Below, one piece after another: positions 22,232 to 31,176 of a stretch of DNA of 64,000 nucleotides. The stretch is from contig NC_061804.1 of assembly GCF_021462225.1 (NCBI RefSeq), positions 14,054,740-14,118,739 on the forward strand. Direction: 5' to 3'. Below the pieces are notes generated by a model. It was not told the origin of the DNA. It saw nothing but the letters and a program-made list of their open reading frames with translations, and ran no database searches. The stretch comes from Girardinichthys multiradiatus (Eukaryota; Chordata; Actinopteri; Cyprinodontiformes; Goodeidae). Each line of letters opens with the position of its first letter. Positions within the stretch are counted from its first letter, which is position 1. The position numbers were made by a program, and so were the translations under genes.

Positions 22232-23650
22232 TTAGGCCCGAGCAGGAAAACTGCAAGGGCCTATTGTAATCGTAGGAATTCTTATTCTTTTTTCCGGGGA
22301 CTTTTGGCGGGGCAATATGGGGACTTTGCCATACCCCAAAAGTCACAAAGTTTTACCCAAAATTGTCCCCTGCGTGAAATTTTCATTCTTTTATGTCGTC
22401 GTCAGTGGGCGTGGCAAAACCACTTAGCCACGCCCCCAAACGTGAGATAAGCCGAACCGTAAGTCGTAAAGATCTGAAATTTGGCACAATGCTATAACTC
22501 CTCAAACCAAGAAAAAAAAGTCCCTTGGGGGTATGCCCTAAAACGCACAGGAAGTCGGCCATTTTGGGTCAAAGGCCAATTTTAGCCCGTTTTTCACTTT
22601 TACTCACCTCGAACTTTAACGAACTCCTCCTAGGAATTTTGAGCTATCGGCTTCATATTTGGTCAATATGCAGTTAAGGCATGGGGGATTAAAAGTTATC
22701 AAAATCCTGAGTTTTCAGCCATGTTTAGGGGGCGTGGCCGGGACACGAACTTGGTCTTCGCGCTCAAAGTGAAAAAATGCAATAACTTTCCCAAAGAAAC
22801 GACAAATCAAACCAAAGTTGGCATGAAGGAGAACCTTTCCAGTTCCCGACAATCCTATGGGGTCATATGCTGACATCATCAAAGCCACGCCCCCTCAGAA
22901 CAGGAAGTCACTTTTTTCACTTGGAAAGGTGCCTCTCTGACCCTCTTGACCCAATCAACTTGGAAGTGTGTCAGAAGACAGATAACTAGTGGCTCTAACT
23001 TCGTTTGAGGCTCAGTGACTTTTCATAAAAGGGCGTGGCCGTGGTGGTGCAGCGAAGTCAGAGGTCACGCCATGGCCATACGTTTGGCTTTAATTTTCTC
23101 ATACATCATCTGATCTGCACCAAATTCAATGTGATTGATCCTTGTCCAGTCCCTAACAGAGATGACATATTCGGCGGGCATGGCCTAATTCGTCCACAGC
23201 GCCCCCTAGAAAATTTAAATAAATCAGCCCCAAGCCATGCTTTGACCGAAGTTTGGGAAATTTGGTACACATACGTAACTTCTTAGGACCTACAAAAAAG
23301 TGTATTGGAGCATTTGTCCAAACCCCACAGGATGTCGGCCATCTTGGATTGAAGTTGCCATTTTGACCCTGTTATGCCCGTTTTTACCCAGCATATCTGA
23401 GCAAACTCCTCCTACAGCTTTTGACTTAGAGACTTGAAAATCACTCAGTATACTCTTAAGGGATTGGGGATCAAAAGTTATCAAAAGCTTTTCCATACAT
23501 GAAAGCGTGTGGGTGTGGCCACGCCTCAAAATATGACTTCTCACCATAAAACACTAAATTGACTTAGCTCCTACAAGGAAAGTCACAGACACATAAAACA
23601 TTCTGGGATTGATCTGTCTCTAGGCCTGAAGAATATTCACTGGTCAGATA
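22232..23650. repeat. Teleost interspersed repeat with a terminal hairpin
   Basis: Begins with a stem-loop at about 22,235-22,261: GGCCC/GGGCC and GCAG/CTGC arms around GAAAA. It continues with CGTAGGAATTCTTATTC and phrases repeated with variation: GGGCGTGGCC, CCACGCCCCC, GGAAGTCGGCCATTTTG, TTAGGGATTGGGG-type. The phrases AAAAGTTATCAAAA and CGGCCAT.TTGG occur twice (22,690/23,475 and 22,556/23,334), so the inside looks like two diverged half-copies. No protein. Confidence 0.55.
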
Positions 23651-23914
23651 ATGTCTCAGACACAGTTTTCACATTGACAGTACTCTTTTCCTGGGCCAAA
23701 GTGTCGACCATTGTCTCAGACAATCCACATCCACTGTTTATTGTGGTCAAGGGGCGTAACTATGCGCGCTGATAGGATTTCGTCATTAGGGGGCGAATCT
23801 AGAATCAACGAATTAAAAAAACAGAGGGGCGTTCTTCAGTGTTTGTTTTAAATACTAGCGGAAAACGCAACAATTTACCTGCAGCATTCGCTGGAAAAGA
23901 ACGCTTGTTGAACA

Positions 23915-24838
23915 ATGGTTAGAGTTAAGAGAGTTTTTCATCAAACCGGGGAGAAAAGCAAGGTGTGCCAAGATGATGAACAACCATCTACATCATCTAT
24001 TTCCTCGTCTGAGATACCTATCGGAATTCCTATTGTAACATACTCTGCAGATGATGATCCAACTTCACCAACAACAATGGATGAAAAACAGGCCTCAGGT
24101 CAGCTAAGACGTACGTCTCTTCTGTGTGAAACCCCAGTAACCGTCTACAGGCATACACGCCGTGAATTGGATGCCCCGAAGAAATCAACATATTACCTAT
24201 GCAAGGTACAAAGGCCTCCGTTCGACACTCTGCAGGAAGAGTGGTGTTTGGAACCATTTGGACTGAGTGGTAGCTGGGGGTATATTTTCATGTACGAAAT
24301 AGGAGAGCTCTGCCTGTATCAATTGGATCAAGACGAGGTATTTAATGGATCATTGGCTCTGTGTACTCTCACACACAATGACTGGGCTGTGTTACGGATG
24401 GCAATCCCACACCTTAACGATAACCCTGAATCAGTCTCAGTGTACGAAAGGGAGGATGAAGATGAAAGCCCTCCTCAACCAGCAAAAAGTATGAGAATGT
24501 GTCCTTCCGATGTTGAAATAGCTGCGAGAGAACCTCTCTTTAGTGCAGTGTGGGGGTCAAAAACCACAGCAAATGGCCGCTGGTCTTTTCAGGCAAGCAA
24601 ACGCAAGAATAACCAGACGACCCCCTCAGATCTGTTTGTGTTGGAGGCATTCAATCAGAACTGCGGTGTATTCAAGACTGTGCTGGCTCTACCGTATGAT
24701 GCTTGGGTTGAGAAGATGAATGAAATTGGACAGCGTCTTTCCAACCTTTTCGAAAACTCACGCTGCTGGATTGATGTTATGTCAGTGAAAAGAATCCTGA
24801 CGTTCCCTGTTGTGGATCTAAAGCCCACCCTCTTTTGA
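23915..24838 (+). CDS. 307-aa ORF at the left end of the Polinton, possible tandem PC4-like protein
   Basis: Not recognised with certainty. Acidic, low-complexity N-terminus (about residues 1-60: DDEQPSTSSISSS, YSADDDP). Then two similar-looking halves. Half one (about 90-170) has GELCLYQLDQDE, then LALCTLTHNDWAVLRMAI. Half two (about 205-300) has DLFVLEAFNQNCG, then TVLALPYDAWVEKMNEI. Each has beta-type strands followed by hydrophobic-x-DW/AW and a helix, which recalls the PC4 single-stranded-DNA-binding fold. That would suit a DNA-replication or late-transcription role, but it is an inference from pattern only. The frame is open throughout, unlike most neighbours. A short tandem repeat follows its stop. 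Confidence 0.6.
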   Translation: MVRVKRVFHQTGEKSKVCQDDEQPSTSSISSSEIPIGIPIVTYSADDDPTSPTTMDEKQASGQLRRTSLLCETPVTVYRHTRRELDAPKKSTYYLCKVQRPPFDTLQEEWCLEPFGLSGSWGYIFMYEIGELCLYQLDQDEVFNGSLALCTLTHNDWAVLRMAIPHLNDNPESVSVYEREDEDESPPQPAKSMRMCPSDVEIAAREPLFSAVWGSKTTANGRWSFQASKRKNNQTTPSDLFVLEAFNQNCGVFKTVLALPYDAWVEKMNEIGQRLSNLFENSRCWIDVMSVKRILTFPVVDLKPTLF

Positions 24839-24888
24839 GGACCCACCCTCTTTTGAGGACCCACTCCCCTTCTTGAGGACCCTTCCAC
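24831..24888. repeat. Short tandem repeat, unit 18 bp
   Basis: About three copies of CCACCCTCTTTTGAGGAC-like sequence overlapping the stop codon of the 307-aa ORF; the third copy is diverged. Confidence 0.8.
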
Positions 24889-24984
24889 CTTCCTGCGCTA
24901 TATATCAGGGTCTAACTGCGAGCTCACAGACCCTTCTTCTTCATAACGGCGGGCGGCAGACTTCATTTATTCAACATAACCTGT

Positions 24985-25239
24985 TTGAACTATGTCAAAG
25001 AAACCTGTTACGGGTGCATAACGAACCACCCGAGCCAACGACAGCATCAGTGCCTGGAGATATTGGAGGAGGAGTATTACCAAATCAACTTTCAACGCAT
25101 CGTGCGACGACTCGTAAACCCCAAGCTCCTTCCTGCTATTTGGAAACGTCTGACACTTCGACGCATACAAGCAGATGACTTCAGAGTGAAAACGATTGCA
25201 GAGACGGTTTTATATGAACTGAACCGACCAATAAAATAA
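24985..25239 (+). CDS. Small Polinton ORF with a Cys/His motif, 3' end replaced by Tc1 sequence
   Basis: 84 aa as it stands. Near the N-terminus it shows CYGCITNHPSQRQHQC: a CxxC followed by H and HxC, a plausible zinc-binding arrangement. Then come YYQINFQRIVRRLVNPKLLP and a helical C-terminus, AETVLYEL. The Tc1 sequence starts at about 25,224, so the last residues (RPIK and stop) come from the transposon and the native end is lost. Small proteins with a C..C..HPSQ..H.C signature occur in fish genomes, as I recall; the function is unknown to me. Confidence 0.6.
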   Translation: MNYVKETCYGCITNHPSQRQHQCLEILEEEYYQINFQRIVRRLVNPKLLPAIWKRLTLRRIQADDFRVKTIAETVLYELNRPIK

Positions 25240-26628
25240 AAGTGTTTTTAATACAAAAAAGGTCAACCTTCAAATAATCATGTACAGTTATGCACTCAAT
25301 ACTTGGTCGGGAATCCTTTTGCAGAAATGACTGCTTCAATGCGGCGTGGCATGGAGGCAATCAGCCTGTGGCACTCATGAGGTCTTATGGAGGTCCAGGA
25401 TGCTTCGATAGCGGCCTTTAGCTCATCCAGAGTGTTGGGTCTTGAGTCTCTCAACGTTCTCTTCACAATATCCCACAGATTCTCTATGGGGTTCAGGTCA
25501 GGAGAGTTGGCAGGCCAATTGAGCACAGTGATACCATGGTCAGTAAACCATTTACCAGTGGTTTTGGCACTGTGAGCAGGTGCCAGGTCGTGCTGAAAAA
25601 TGAAATCTTCATCTCCATAAAGCTTTTCAGCAGATGGAAGCATGAAGTGCTCCAAAATCTCCTGATAGCTAGCTGCATTGACCCTGCCCTTGATAAAACA
25701 CAGTGGACCAACACCAGCAGCTGACATGGCACCCCAGACCATCACTGACTGTGGGTACTTGACACTGGACTTCTGGCATTTTGGCATTTCCTTCTCCCCA
25801 GTCTTCCTCCAGACTCTGGCACCTTGATTTCCGAATGACATGCAGAATTTGCTTTCATCCGAAAAAAGTACTTTGGACCACTGAGCAACAGTCCAGTGCT
25901 GCTTCTCTGTAGCCCAGGTCAGGCGCTTCTGCCGCTGTTTCTGGTTCAAAAGTGGCTTGATCTGGGGAATGCGGCTCCTGTAGCCTATTTCCTGCACACG
26001 CCTGTGCACGGTGGCTCTGGATGTTTCTACTCCAGACTCAGTCCACTGCTTCCGCAGGTCCCCCAAGGTCTGGAATCGGCCCTTCTCCACAATCTTCCTC
26101 AGGGTCCGGTCACCTCTTCTCGTTGTGCAGCGTTTTCTGCCACACTTTTTCCTTCCCACAGACGTCCCACTGAGGTGCCTTGATACAGCACTCTGGGAAC
26201 AGCCTATTCGTTCAGAAATTTCTTTCTGTGTCTTACCCTCTTGCTTGACGGTGTCAATAGTGGCCTTCTGGACAGCAGTCAGGTCGGCAGTCTTACCCAT
26301 GATTGGGGTTTTGAGCGATGAACCAGGCTGGGAGTTTTAAAGGCCTCAGGAATCTTTTGCAGGTGTTTAGAGTTAACTCGTTGATTCAGATGATTAGGTT
26401 CTTAGCTCGTTTAGAGACCCCTTTAATGATATGCTAATTTTGTGAGATAGGAATTTTGGGTTTTCATGAGCTGTATGCCAAAATAATCCGTATTAAGACA
26501 ATAAAAGACCTGAAATATTTCAGTTAGTGTGCAATGAATCTAAAATATATGAATGTTAAATTTTCATCATGACATTATGGAAAATAATGAACTTTATCAC
26601 AATATGCTAATATTTTGAGAAGGACCTG
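25224..26628 (-). mobile_element. Tc1/mariner element, family 1, copy 2, lacking one terminal repeat
   Basis: The right end is complete (AGAAGGACCTG, then TA at 26,629-26,630). The left end stops abruptly at about 25,224, in CCGACCAATAAAA, roughly 200 bp short of the expected end seen in copies 1 and 3. The inverted repeat is therefore absent on that side, and mobilisation is not expected despite the intact ORF. Confidence 0.92.
25296..26300 (-). CDS. Tc1-type DDE transposase, full length, uninterrupted
   Basis: 334 aa, the usual length for Tc1 transposases. Paired helix-turn-helix N-terminus, including [19 protein letters not shown] and [15 protein letters not shown] basic linker, [10 protein letters not shown], may act in nuclear import. 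Catalytic residues: Asp in VLFSDESKF, Asp in [10 protein letters not shown], Glu in [12 protein letters not shown]. It is the only one of the three family-1 copies here with the full linker and triad in one frame. Whether it is expressed is unknown; it could act in trans on copies with two ends. Confidence 0.93.
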   Translation of the reverse strand: MGKTADLTAVQKATIDTVKQEGKTQKEISERIGCSQSAVSRHLSGTSVGRKKCGRKRCTTRRGDRTLRKIVEKGRFQTLGDLRKQWTESGVETSRATVHRRVQEIGYRSRIPQIKPLLNQKQRQKRLTWATEKQHWTVAQWSKVLFSDESKFCMSFGNQGARVWRKTGEKEMPKCQKSSVKYPQSVMVWGAMSAAGVGPLCFIKGRVNAASYQEILEHFMLPSAEKLYGDEDFIFQHDLAPAHSAKTTGKWFTDHGITVLNWPANSPDLNPIENLWDIVKRTLRDSRPNTLDELKAAIEASWTSIRPHECHRLIASMPRRIEAVISAKGFPTKY

Positions 26629-26696
26629 TATACCCTCGGGTGTTTTTTTTTTTTCATTATTTAACAAGTAGTCGTCAGAGTGAGCATAAGACTGGG

Positions 26697-27774
26697 ATGT
26701 CTGAAAGAAGGATCATGAAAAATGTATATTACAACCCATCAAATCCGGGAAGTTTAGGGGGTTTAGAAAGGTTGAGGAGGGTTATACAAGATGAAACGGG
26801 GAAGAAGGTAGCGGTTGAAAAAGTTAAAGATTTTTTTATCGGGAGAAGATACCTATACTCTACATAAACCTGCAAGAATAAAGTTCCCGAGAAACAGAGT
26901 TTTTGTCACCAGACCATTGAGACAGTTCCAAGCCGATCTCTGTGACATTACATCTGGCCAAAGAAAATGACGGTTACAATTATTTATTAATAGTCATTGA
27001 CATCTTTTCAAAGAGGGCGTATGTATGTGTTTTGAAGAGGAAAAATGCTGCCGAGGTGCTAAAGGCTTTTGAATCAGTTTTTAAAGAAAGTCAGGTCCCA
27101 AAGAACTTCAGACTGATGCGGGGAAATAATTTTTTAACAAGAAATTTAAGCTTCTAATGGAGAAACACGGTATTGAACATTTTGCCACAGCAAGTGAAGC
27201 AAAAGCCTCTGTGGTTGAGAGGTTTAACCGTATGTTAAAAACAAGGATGTGGAGATATTTTACTGCTAACAACACCCGGCGGTACATTGACGTCCTGCAA
27301 AATTTAACTAGAAGCTACAACCATACCTACCACACCAGCATTAAGATGAGCCCAATGGAAGTGACCTCAGAAAATGCCTTTCAAGTGTTTCAGAATCTGT
27401 ACGATGTTACCTCCAACAGATATTGTAGGGCCTCAGTGACAATGTTTAAACAGGGGGATCTTGTCAGAATATCCAAGGTACGTGGAGTGTTTGACAAAAA
27501 ATACAAACAGAGTTTTACAGATGAAGTGTTTACAGTGTATGAGCGAGTACCCCGATGTCCTCCTGTATACAAACTCAAAGATTTGGATGGAGAACCTATT
27601 GAGGGTTCTTTTTACGCTGAGGAACTTCAAAAAGTAAAAATATTTAAGGACAAGATGTATCAAGTGGAGAAAATATTAAATCAACACACCGTCAAGGGTG
27701 TCAAACAGGTTTTTGTATGCTGGAAAAATTGGCCTGAGAAATTCAACAGTTGGATCAAGTTTGATGAACTATGA
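26697..27774 (+). pseudogene. Polinton integrase (retrovirus-like RVE core plus chromodomain), broken
   Basis: The integrase inserts element DNA into the host chromosome. Open pieces: 26697-26867 (N-terminal NVYYNPSNPGSLGG), 26942-27157 (core: DGYNYLLIVIDIFSKRAYV) and 27157-27774 (KASVVERFNRMLKTRMWRYF with the catalytic Glu region, SYNHTYHTSIKMSP, and a C-terminal chromodomain QVEKILN...VCWKNWPEKFNSW). Breaks: a frame change at the T-run near 26,830, another near 26,955, and a frame change plus stop near 27,105-27,130. The segment with the second catalytic Asp is out of frame with its flanks. Reading starts just right of the Tc1 insert. The family is clear; no functional protein is possible. 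Confidence 0.9.
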
Positions 27775-27822
27775 AACGTATAAAATAGGTGTGTACTAAA
27801 ACCTTATGGTTCATACATTATC

Positions 27823-28596
27823 ATGGACAGCAAGGCAGAGGATAACGGTTTTTACATTACCCTTCCCTCTAACGCTAGCAAGGAAGTGTTTAAAAATAAT
27901 ACCAGTTCGAGTTTCCATGTAAATTTAGCTCAACATATTGATTTAGAAGGTCAATGTATGGTTGCATTAGCAGTGATTTCATACCCTCATACATGGCATA
28001 ATTTACCGGATCATGATGCCTACTTTGAATGGAGGAAGGTTGGCGATGTAGACATCAATACGCAAAGGATCAGAAGTGGCTACTATAACAGCGTTATTCA
28101 ACTCGAGACAGAGATGGAACTGTTTTTCAAAAAAATGAACTCGGGTATCCGCATTAAATTCAGCAAAGTTCAAAAGAGATTTGCATTTCAAGCAAGCGGT
28201 CCGTATGAAATACGCTTCTTCAACACTCTAGCTTATATGATGGGCGTGAAACCAGGGGAATGGATTCATGTATCTGAACCAAAACTGGCTCCTTTTCCGG
28301 CAGATATAAAGGCTGGTTTCTATCACCTATACTGTTACAGCAACGTGGTCAGCCCGCAAATAGTAGGCGACACTTTTGCACCTTTACTGCGGACCGTCAA
28401 AGTACAAGGCGACTTCAGTGATATGGTTACTCTGATGTTTAACCCCGCCCACTAACATCCAGTTTCCAGAAGACATATTGAAAATATCCATATAGAAATT
28501 AAATCGGACCAAAATGTTCCTGGAAATTTCGTCTATGGAGAGACCATCGTAAGACTACACTTCAAACCGGTGATATCACAACGTAGCCTGAGATAA
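27823..28596 (+). pseudogene. Penton-like minor capsid protein, premature stop
   Basis: The N-terminus FYITLPSNASKEVFKNNTSS followed by VALAVISYPHTWHNLP is the signature of Maverick/adintovirus minor capsid (single jelly-roll, penton-like) proteins. The frame is open for 210 codons from 27,823. A TAA at 28,453-28,455 stops it, and the same frame then stays open to 28,596 with family-like sequence. It is therefore a nonsense change near the end rather than a natural stop. It would occupy the fivefold vertices of the particle. Confidence 0.82.
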
Positions 28597-28708
28597 ATTT
28601 TATTTGTATAAATTATTCCAGAGATATATATATAACCTCTAAGACTGATTGATTATCATTCATATTACCCTGGTCCTTCAACACTGCATCAAGCAGGCAA
28701 GAGAGAAC

Positions 28709-29151
28709 ATGGCACAGCTAAGTCTGAGACGTGATCCAAATCGCTTTGTAAATTACTATGTAAGTCAATCAGGTGGTAATCTGCCAGGGTTTTATGGGGC
28801 CCCGGTCATGTACGGACGTGGAATTGGATCGTTATTTTCAAATTTATTCCGCTTCGTATCCCCTCTGGTTAAAAAATTATTTGCTATTGCAAACCCCATC
28901 TTAAAACGGCTGCATCAAATATCGCTTCGGATGTCATCGGTAGAGCCGTAAGTAAAATGAGTGGTTCTACACGCACCGAAGGTCAAGAAGGTTCAGGAAT
29001 TATGGTTTTATCCAAAAGACCAAGAACAAGACCCCCTGGTGATCGTTTAAGGATGGTTAAAAAACAACGACAAACGCGAAAAAGGAGATCAGTTGGAGCT
29101 GACAAACGAAGGGGAAGGAAGTCATCCGCAAGTTTTGATATATTTAAATAA
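28709..29151 (+). pseudogene. Basic minor virion protein (adenovirus pX/pVI-like), one frameshift
   Basis: Starts MAQLSLRRDPNRFVNYYVSQ at 28,709. The middle, GRGIGSLFSNLFRFVSPLVK, looks like a membrane-active amphipathic segment of virion core or minor capsid proteins. The frame changes at about 28,870-28,890, near an A-run. The second frame continues to 29,151 with the strongly basic end MVKKQRQTRKRRS and terminates SFDIFK. The stop overlaps the start of the major capsid gene. Assignment rests on position and composition. Confidence 0.65.
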
Positions 29152-30422
29152 TGGCTCTTTTACATAACAAATCATCAGAGTGCACGCAGGCAGAGTTGGA
29201 CTTATTTTCTGCCCCGATGACGCAGCTATCGATTGAAGATAAAATTTACACCGAGATACAGCCTTTATCAGCAATCACCGATGGAGGTCCGATCGAGTTT
29301 TTCATTCTGGGAGATGGAGAAAAGTATCTAGATCTCAACGATACGCTGTTGCATCTCAGAGTGAAAATTACTAATGAGGATGGAACAAACCTGCCAGATG
29401 ATGCACCTGTAGGGCTCATCAACTACCTGTTAAACACCATCTTCAGTCAGTGTGACGTCACTCTCGGAGATCGATTGATTTCACAATCCAGCGCTACACA
29501 TCCATATAGAGCCATGATTGAGGCATTGTTAAACTTTTCTGAGGATTCTTTAAAAAGCCAGTTTAGCTCTGGTCTTTTTTATAAAGACACTGCTGGTGCT
29601 CTGAACTCTATTGTTACAACTAACGGCCTTAACCAAGGTCTTAACAGCAGAGCAGGCTTTACGGGAAATTCCAGGGAGGTACATCTCCTAGGCCCCCTGC
29701 ATGCAGACATACTTCTTTTAAACTCTGTTGACCTCAAAATTAAACTTACAAGAGCCAACGATTCTTTTTGTCTCATGGCCGCAAGAGACTCCACTTTCAA
29801 ACTCAGGATATTAGGAGCATCTCTTTCCATCAAAAAAGTTACCGTCTCTCCAGCCGTTCGACTGGGGCACGCTTCAGCTTTAATGAAAGCAAATGCTCTC
29901 TATCCACTTTCACGTGTGAATGTAAAAACATATTCCATCGCTGAAAATTCAAGGGTATGCAACCAAGAGAATCTTTTCTTAGGTATCTTTCCCAAGTATG
30001 TGGTGATTGCATTACTGGATCATGACGCTTTTACAGGAACATGCAATGTCAATTCGTTTGACTTTAATCATTTTGATATGGAATATTTAGCTTTGTGTAA
30101 GGATGGCAGACAAATTCCAGCTAAGGCTTTCCAGCCCAATTTTAACCAAGGTCATTCAGTGAGAGAGTATTACAACTTGTTTACGGCTACAGGACGACAT
30201 CTAAAAGATCTTCCGCTGAGTATAACACATCAGGAATTTAATCAAGGATACTCTCTATTCGCATTTAATCTTAACCCGGGTGAGGACACAGATGCTCTAT
30301 CTGAAGATATGGGGATGTTTACCTCTGACAAGGTATGTAGAAAGTCTGACCACCCTTGGGGTAGCCATGCTCCAGATTTTTTAAACGGAAGGGTGAGATT
30401 TTTCAACAAGTCAATCATGTGA
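29151..30422 (+). CDS. Polinton major capsid protein (double jelly-roll), C-terminus atypical
   Basis: 423 aa. Family marks: an N-terminal LDLFSAPMTQLSIED, ITDGGPIEFFILGDGEKYLD, LLHLRVKITNEDG, INYLLNTIFSQCDVTLGDRL and HPYRAMIEALLNFSED. The central part has LGPLHADILLL and LKIKLTRANDSFCLM. This is the hexon-like shell protein of Maverick/adintovirus particles. The frame is open from the ATG that overlaps the preceding stop (TAATGG). The last 35 or so residues, after FAFNLNPGEDTDAL, do not resemble the usual conserved C-terminal strand, so the end may be replaced or shifted. Confidence 0.87.
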   Translation: MALLHNKSSECTQAELDLFSAPMTQLSIEDKIYTEIQPLSAITDGGPIEFFILGDGEKYLDLNDTLLHLRVKITNEDGTNLPDDAPVGLINYLLNTIFSQCDVTLGDRLISQSSATHPYRAMIEALLNFSEDSLKSQFSSGLFYKDTAGALNSIVTTNGLNQGLNSRAGFTGNSREVHLLGPLHADILLLNSVDLKIKLTRANDSFCLMAARDSTFKLRILGASLSIKKVTVSPAVRLGHASALMKANALYPLSRVNVKTYSIAENSRVCNQENLFLGIFPKYVVIALLDHDAFTGTCNVNSFDFNHFDMEYLALCKDGRQIPAKAFQPNFNQGHSVREYYNLFTATGRHLKDLPLSITHQEFNQGYSLFAFNLNPGEDTDALSEDMGMFTSDKVCRKSDHPWGSHAPDFLNGRVRFFNKSIM

Positions 30423-30455
30423 GACCCCTTTACAACATTTCCTTTATATACAAAT

Positions 30456-30842
30456 TCACCTCGCAGCATTTTTACGATTATGCTTTGGTAGGCTTTTCAG
30501 TACATCCGTAACAACCTGATCCTTAGGGGCCTCGTCCTGCCCCGGGCCTTGTTTTTCTTGGGACTGCTCATGCTCAGGAACCTCTGTGTCACGCTGCAGC
30601 GTTAAACTCACCCGCTGTTCTTCTTTCACACCTTGCTTGAGTAGAGTCAGATATCTCTGCAAAAGCGCATCGTATTTCTTGATTTTTTCATAAGAAGTCA
30701 AACCGGGCTCGTTTAATATCGCTCTCATTTCAGCATCCAAATTCTCCTCTGCCGTCTGTCTGATGGATGTGTCTGACTGGGTCAGACGCTTGAATTGATA
30801 AGGGGAAATGAGAAGCATCTTCTGCGATGTTCTGAGAGACAT
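30456..30842 (-). CDS. 128-aa Polinton protein, helical and charged, unknown function
   Basis: Begins MSLRTSQKMLLISPYQFKRL. The middle has long helix-forming stretches (EENLDAEMRAILNE; YEKIKKYDALLQRYLTLLKQ), followed by a Gln/Glu-rich hydrophilic tail and a basic end. I recall similar proteins in other fish Polintons but know no function for them. Its ATG overlaps the stop of the upstream small gene (TAATG at 30,844-30,840), a close virus-like packing. The frame is open. Confidence 0.65.
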   Translation of the reverse strand: MSLRTSQKMLLISPYQFKRLTQSDTSIRQTAEENLDAEMRAILNEPGLTSYEKIKKYDALLQRYLTLLKQGVKEEQRVSLTLQRDTEVPEHEQSQEKQGPGQDEAPKDQVVTDVLKSLPKHNRKNAAR

Positions 30843-31170
30843 TATCTCCTGATTATACCACCCACTAGATCACCGATCAAGGGAGCAAGAGCCGTTAAGA
30901 TGGGGAGAATAAAATCACCTCGTTGCCTTTTGAGAGCCAGCTGTTTAGTTTTTATTCACCCAACAATCTGATGATTTTTCTTTGCTTCTTCAATTTCCGG
31001 TGTTGAGAGGGTGATAGTTTAATGTTACCTTTTAAAATATTCAGAGCAATCTCACACAGAGCCTGAAGAAAGTTGGGAGAGCAGTGGGCGAGAATATCTT
31101 TGTGCTTCTGCGGAGTAGCCTGGTACAATGCTCTGAATAATGGGACATTCCTTTTTATACGTGCAGACAT
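30842..31170 (-). pseudogene. Small basic Polinton protein with a hydrophobic tail, frameshifted
   Basis: The open piece, 31170-30952 (72 aa), has SARIKRNVPLFRALYQATPQ, CEIALNILKGNIKLSPSQ and KKQRKIIRL. Proteins of this pattern are common in Maverick/adintovirus genomes and usually continue into a Gly/hydrophobic tail. Here such a tail (FILPILTALAPLIGDLVGG) follows directly but in another frame, ending at TAA 30,844. One frameshift near 30,955 separates them. The tail suggests a membrane-active virion peptide; role inferred. Confidence 0.7.
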
Positions 31171-31176
31171 GATGAC

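Noticed and set aside
22232..23300. CRISPR-like or satellite array suggested by recurring phrases
   Set aside because: The phrases are not regularly spaced and the DNA is eukaryotic; a diverged interspersed repeat explains them.
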